The notes beneath the pieces were generated by a model that saw only the letters and a list, made by a program, of their open reading frames with translations, did no database searches and was not told the DNA's origin. DNA of 28,250 nt from a virus, in the IMG/VR virus record IMGVR_UViG_3300042905_002332, positions 1-28,250 of that record; one strand, 5' to 3'. Each line of letters starts with the position of its first letter. Positions within the stretch are counted from its first letter, which is position 1. The position numbers and the translations under genes are program-made. Below, piece by piece: positions 25,261 to 28,250 of this stretch.

Positions 25261-26442
25261 TCAGCGTCCTAACGACTTCAGGACGTTCGTGACAAAGTCC
25301 TCGCTCTTCGAACCATTCGCATTTGATGCACGGGAGCCGCCAGCCGTTGCTTTCGAACTAACACCGGGTTCACTGCCTCTATATTTCGCCAGTTCGGCTT
25401 GCAGGCGCTTGTTTACCTCGACCTGAGAGTAGAGAAGCTCACGGTATTTCGGTGCGGCAGCAGCCCATAGAGCGGCCTTGGCGAGGTCTTCTTCGCTGTT
25501 CTCGCCATTGAAGATCTGCTGGGCGAGGCTAAGTCGGCCAGTTAGCTCCGTATTCCATTCGTCGTCGTTCTCACGCGGCTCAAAGATTTCCAGAGCGCGA
25601 GCGTTCTCGCTGACCTTTGTCCAAGTCTTATTGGCCGACTCCAATGCAGCGCGAGTGCCTTCCTCGTTGTCCTGCTGGTACTTCGAAATGATCGAGTCGT
25701 AGTCGGACTTCGCTTCGGACATCTCCGCAGACTTCTCGCCGTTAATCTCGTCGTACTTGACGATGAGAGCGCCAAGTTTTGCCTTCTTGGAGGGCGAAAG
25801 ACCCTCAACGATGTCGTCGATCTGCGAGTTGCGATAATCGTTCTCAGGAGACTTGAGTAGGCCAACAAGCCTGTCGCCATCCGTACCAACGACCGATTTC
25901 ATCGAGTCGAACACGCCGGTAATCTTGCCTTCGTACTTTTTGACGAAGTTGGGATGGCGCTCAATGTCGAGGAGTCGAACACGTTCGGAAAGCGCGTCAC
26001 GCTCCTCCTGCAAAGTCTTGAGCTGAGCCTCGAAGTTCGGATTGGCAACCTTGCCAGACTTCATTTCCTCAAGTTGCTTGGCCAACTGCGCCTTCTCTTC
26101 CTTGATCTTACGGAAAGCATCAGCGGCTTTCGTAGATTTGATGGACTCAGGGATGCCAGAGTCATCAGTAGCCGAGGAATCCTCGGTAGCTGAAGCCTTC
26201 TCCTTCGGACTGAACATCCGCTCGATATCCATCTCAGACTTGCTGAGCTTGGTATTCGCTTCGGACTTAGGCTGCGTTTGCTTCTTCTGCTTAGGCTCCT
26301 CGGTTACTTGCGAAGCTTTTGCACTAGCCTCTCCAGCGGCAGCATCCTCAAGAGTGTTAGCCTTGAAAGATTCGATGAAGGAGCTTTCGAAATCAGGCGT
26401 TTGCGCGGAGTTAACGGTCGGTGAGTTCAGTGGTTCTTCCAT
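25261..26442 (-). CDS. scaffold-like acidic coiled-coil protein
   Basis: 393 residues, ATG 26442. An acidic, disordered N-terminus (about 1-105), then coiled coil (AFRKIKEEKAQLAKQLEEMK, QLKTLQEERDALSERVRLLD), a helical middle (DSIISKYQQDNEEGTRAALE, WTKVSENARALEIFEP), and a basic C-terminal end (GSKSEDFVTNVLKSLGR). This layout is typical of phage capsid scaffolding proteins, whose basic tail binds the capsid protein. It is on the opposite strand to the probable capsid gene and 4.5 kb away, which is unusual, so the assignment is tentative. Confidence 0.6.
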   Translation of the reverse strand: MEEPLNSPTVNSAQTPDFESSFIESFKANTLEDAAAGEASAKASQVTEEPKQKKQTQPKSEANTKLSKSEMDIERMFSPKEKASATEDSSATDDSGIPESIKSTKAADAFRKIKEEKAQLAKQLEEMKSGKVANPNFEAQLKTLQEERDALSERVRLLDIERHPNFVKKYEGKITGVFDSMKSVVGTDGDRLVGLLKSPENDYRNSQIDDIVEGLSPSKKAKLGALIVKYDEINGEKSAEMSEAKSDYDSIISKYQQDNEEGTRAALESANKTWTKVSENARALEIFEPRENDDEWNTELTGRLSLAQQIFNGENSEEDLAKAALWAAAAPKYRELLYSQVEVNKRLQAELAKYRGSEPGVSSKATAGGSRASNANGSKSEDFVTNVLKSLGR

Positions 26443-26448
26443 AAAATG

Positions 26449-26739
26449 TTAGTATTGTTTTTCGAATGTTGCTTCAGGTTCTCTCGTTGTGTCGGTTACT
26501 GCAAGTTTTCGAATGTTTTCGAGACAATGCGCGTAGCCAGCAGTCACGCCAGCAGCGAAAACAATGTCCGATTCCTTGCTTCCTTGGGAGGGCATAGGCA
26601 CCGGCATCGACTCAGCCACGATGCGTAAAGCCATCCGAAGAATCGGATTTCGTAAAATAAGCGCAAGTTCGCCCTGTTGGCCAGCCGTTGTCCATTCGAG
26701 AATGTCTACCTCAGGCAAGTCCATCAGACTTTTTGCCAT
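26449..26739 (-). CDS. unknown protein, start uncertain
   Basis: Ends at 26449, 6 bases before the scaffold-like start. The first in-frame ATG (26781) overlaps the previous gene by 71 bases; ATG 26739 or 26724 reduce that, with an AAGGAG just before 26739. Body: LPEVDILEWTTAGQQGELAL, NPILRMALRIVAESMPVPMP, IVFAAGVTAGYAHCLENIRK. The C-terminal half resembles small phage proteins that precede capsid or scaffold genes, but I cannot name a family. Confidence 0.65.
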   Translation of the reverse strand: MAKSLMDLPEVDILEWTTAGQQGELALILRNPILRMALRIVAESMPVPMPSQGSKESDIVFAAGVTAGYAHCLENIRKLAVTDTTREPEATFEKQY

Positions 26740-28066
26740 CTCCTTGCGGTTCTTCGTCGAGCCTCTTAGCCAGTTCATCATACTTTGATTTCTTGTTTCG
26801 TTTTAGTTTATGTCTCTGCGGAATTGGATCGAGAACTTCGTCGAGTTTGATCGGGTTCTCTTTGTTGACGACGTCACGCTTGGGTCGAATCACCTTCGTC
26901 ACCTCAAGCAAGTCGGCCAACGGAATTTTGATGTAACCACAATCCACATCGTTGATTCCGTACGAGACGACAAACTTATTCTTTGCGGTATCGAAGAATG
27001 CGCCGCAAGGGAACACGACCGCAGGCAATCCCGGCCACCAATCCTGTTGATTCGTTCCAGTCAGAAGCGGCAGTGTCGTCATTCGGACGATTCGGAAAGG
27101 CGGCTTCGCTTCGAAAGCGTAGGCACCCATGTAATACCGGCGCTTCTTGTTTATCCACGGCAGCGAGCTGTGGAAGAAAGTCCAGTACAGGCCGTCGCAT
27201 AGGATCGGATTGGAGCCTCCGCGCACCTCGCCAAACTTCCAGAGAGGATTGAACTCGTCGGTGACGTATTCCTCCTCCTTCTCTAAACGCCCATTAAGGC
27301 GCACAACGACGTGAGGATTGGCCGAATACACCATGTGTGGCGCGTTATCATGGACGAAGTAGAGCCAGTTCTTCTCATGCCCATCGTTGATCATGGCCTG
27401 CGCGTAGTTGTTGCCGTAGATCATGTCGAAACGGCCTACGTTCAGGAAATGCTTGTCCAGAAGGAACATGCCCTGATGCGCGTAGCTCTTGAACGGGACG
27501 AATGTGCAGCACGCAAGCCCGTACTTGTCGCCGAATTTTAGGACGCGAGGGTCTTCGAACTGTTCGAGGGGGTAGTGGGAGATTAACTGGGTCAGAGACT
27601 TCTTTGTGGCGCGAAGATCCTGACTCAGCTCGAAGATAACGATGTCGTTCTTCTCGATGTAGACATCCTCGTCTTTCTCGCGCTTGTTACGGCAGCGACG
27701 GGCAAAAAGCATGATTCGACCATCTGGTTCGAGCATGATTGCCGGGTTGAAGTAGTACGTCCCCGTTTCCTGCGGCAGGACGATTTTGCCAGTCTCCCAA
27801 TCGGTTTGTTCACTCAGCTTGGGGACGTCATTTTTTGCGTAGCTCATTAGAAACTCGGCAGCGAATTTAACTTCATCGTAGAGAGCGAGCCAATGATCGC
27901 GCTCCTCGCGGACCTCGGTCAGATGCTCGTCATGTTCTTTGGTTCGAATCTCAAGCGTTTTGCGAAGGTCTTCAATTTCCTGAAGAAGATCCGCCGGACC
28001 ATCGCCGCCCGTTGCAAATCGTTTGAGAGCTTTAAGGGACAGACTTCGGATTATGTCTTTCATCAT
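26711..28066 (-). CDS. GH130-like beta-propeller glycosidase/phosphorylase with N-terminal coiled coil
   Basis: 451 residues, ATG 28066 (ATGA overlap with the upstream gene at 28063). Residues 20-65 form a coiled coil (LLQEIEDLRKTLEIRTKEHD). The rest fits a five-bladed propeller of the GH130/GH43-like kind: FNPAIMLEPDGRIMLFARR (107-123), FEDPRVLKFGDKYGLACC (170-187), NWLYFVHD (233-240), EVRGGSNPILCDGLYWTFFH (280-299), VVFPCGAFFD (350-359), SYGINDVDCGYIKI (368-381). GH130 enzymes phosphorolyse or hydrolyse beta-mannosides. The last 60 residues are basic. A role in processing host or phage glycans is likely (inference); the coiled coil suggests oligomer or virion attachment. Confidence 0.75.
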   Translation of the reverse strand: MMKDIIRSLSLKALKRFATGGDGPADLLQEIEDLRKTLEIRTKEHDEHLTEVREERDHWLALYDEVKFAAEFLMSYAKNDVPKLSEQTDWETGKIVLPQETGTYYFNPAIMLEPDGRIMLFARRCRNKREKDEDVYIEKNDIVIFELSQDLRATKKSLTQLISHYPLEQFEDPRVLKFGDKYGLACCTFVPFKSYAHQGMFLLDKHFLNVGRFDMIYGNNYAQAMINDGHEKNWLYFVHDNAPHMVYSANPHVVVRLNGRLEKEEEYVTDEFNPLWKFGEVRGGSNPILCDGLYWTFFHSSLPWINKKRRYYMGAYAFEAKPPFRIVRMTTLPLLTGTNQQDWWPGLPAVVFPCGAFFDTAKNKFVVSYGINDVDCGYIKIPLADLLEVTKVIRPKRDVVNKENPIKLDEVLDPIPQRHKLKRNKKSKYDELAKRLDEEPQGDGKKSDGLA

Positions 28067-28250
28067 GGATACAAGTTTGTGTTCTCCTGCGTAGCTAACC
28101 TTGGAAGAACCCCGTAGAAGTTCATCCTTGGCATTGAATCGACCAGCATCTGGATGTCGATTGGTGCCCAGACCTTTTGATTCGTTTCGAGGAGCTTACA
28201 AACGCCCTCGTAATTTACAAGATATGCGTGGGTACACATGCCTCTCACCA
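28063..28250 (-). CDS. 3' end of a GT25-like glycosyltransferase (partial)
   Basis: Only the last ~62 codons lie in the window; the gene continues beyond 28250, so the 28248 ATG need not be its start. GMCTHAYLVNYEGVCKLLET, WAPIDIQMLVDSM and YGVLPRLATQENTNLYP match the C-terminal part of GT25-type LPS glycosyltransferases ('thAYlvsxxgAxkLl...piDxxl...vlPxlaxQ'). Its stop overlaps the GH130-like start, so the two glycan enzymes are co-translated. Confidence 0.65.
   Translation of the reverse strand, partial: VRGMCTHAYLVNYEGVCKLLETNQKVWAPIDIQMLVDSMPRMNFYGVLPRLATQENTNLYP

Overview
The window looks like part of a tailed double-stranded DNA phage or prophage (Caudoviricetes). The signs are a DnaB-type helicase with a phage replisome-organiser-like partner, a RecE/RecT-type recombination pair, SSB-like proteins, a probable major capsid protein, a tail fibre, a holin/lipoprotein lysis cluster, HNH endonucleases, and densely packed small genes with ATGA/GTGA stop-start overlaps. 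The host cannot be named from sequence alone. No terminase large subunit, portal, tape measure, integrase, tRNA or rRNA is visible, so essential parts of the genome lie outside the window.

Region 1 (about 30-12,540, all leftward) is the replication and recombination block. Read in the direction of transcription it holds: a gene of unknown function (12,542), an excisionase-type HTH, a zinc/HNH protein, RecT, an unknown, a RecE-like nuclease, a small SSB-like protein, a run of fourteen tiny stop-start-coupled genes (8,286-4,937), a larger SSB-like protein with a bacterial SSB-style acidic tip, a sigma-region-4/alpha-CTD-like DNA-binding protein, a DEDDy exonuclease, an HNH protein, a replisome-organiser-like protein, DnaB helicase and an HTH protein. 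The tiny genes include coiled-coil paralogues and a 232-bp segment duplicated with an exact 1,004-bp offset.

Region 2 (about 12,540-17,990, leftward) is accessory and early. Candidate promoters lie just upstream of 17,990 and of 12,542. It contains a C5-cytosine methyltransferase whose gene is almost wholly overlapped, on the same strand, by a second long frame that itself resembles a recurrent phage protein. It also has a small lytic-transglycosylase-like protein and a series of short, mostly unrecognised genes. Several of these genes share an ATCC(C/A)ATG leader instead of a Shine-Dalgarno sequence, and some gaps hold long nested hairpins.

Region 3 (18,173-25,196, rightward) is mostly virion and lysis. 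It has an HTH protein, a PD-(D/E)XK-like protein, the probable major capsid protein, an HNH homing-type endonuclease lying between two terminators, small virion-like proteins, a mosaic tail fibre, and a chain of very small lysis-type genes that includes a lipoprotein gene nested out of frame in its neighbour. A hairpin terminator separates it from Region 4.

Region 4 (25,261-28,250, leftward) has a scaffold-like acidic coiled-coil protein, an unknown, a GH130-like beta-propeller glycosidase/phosphorylase fused to an N-terminal coiled coil, and the 3' end of a probable GT25-type glycosyltransferase. The last two suggest phage-encoded glycan modification.

The strongest candidates for something undescribed are the dual-frame methyltransferase locus, the run of coupled coiled-coil genes whose conserved Lys-Glu tails double as the next gene's ribosome binding site, and the fused sigma4/alpha-CTD-like regulator.
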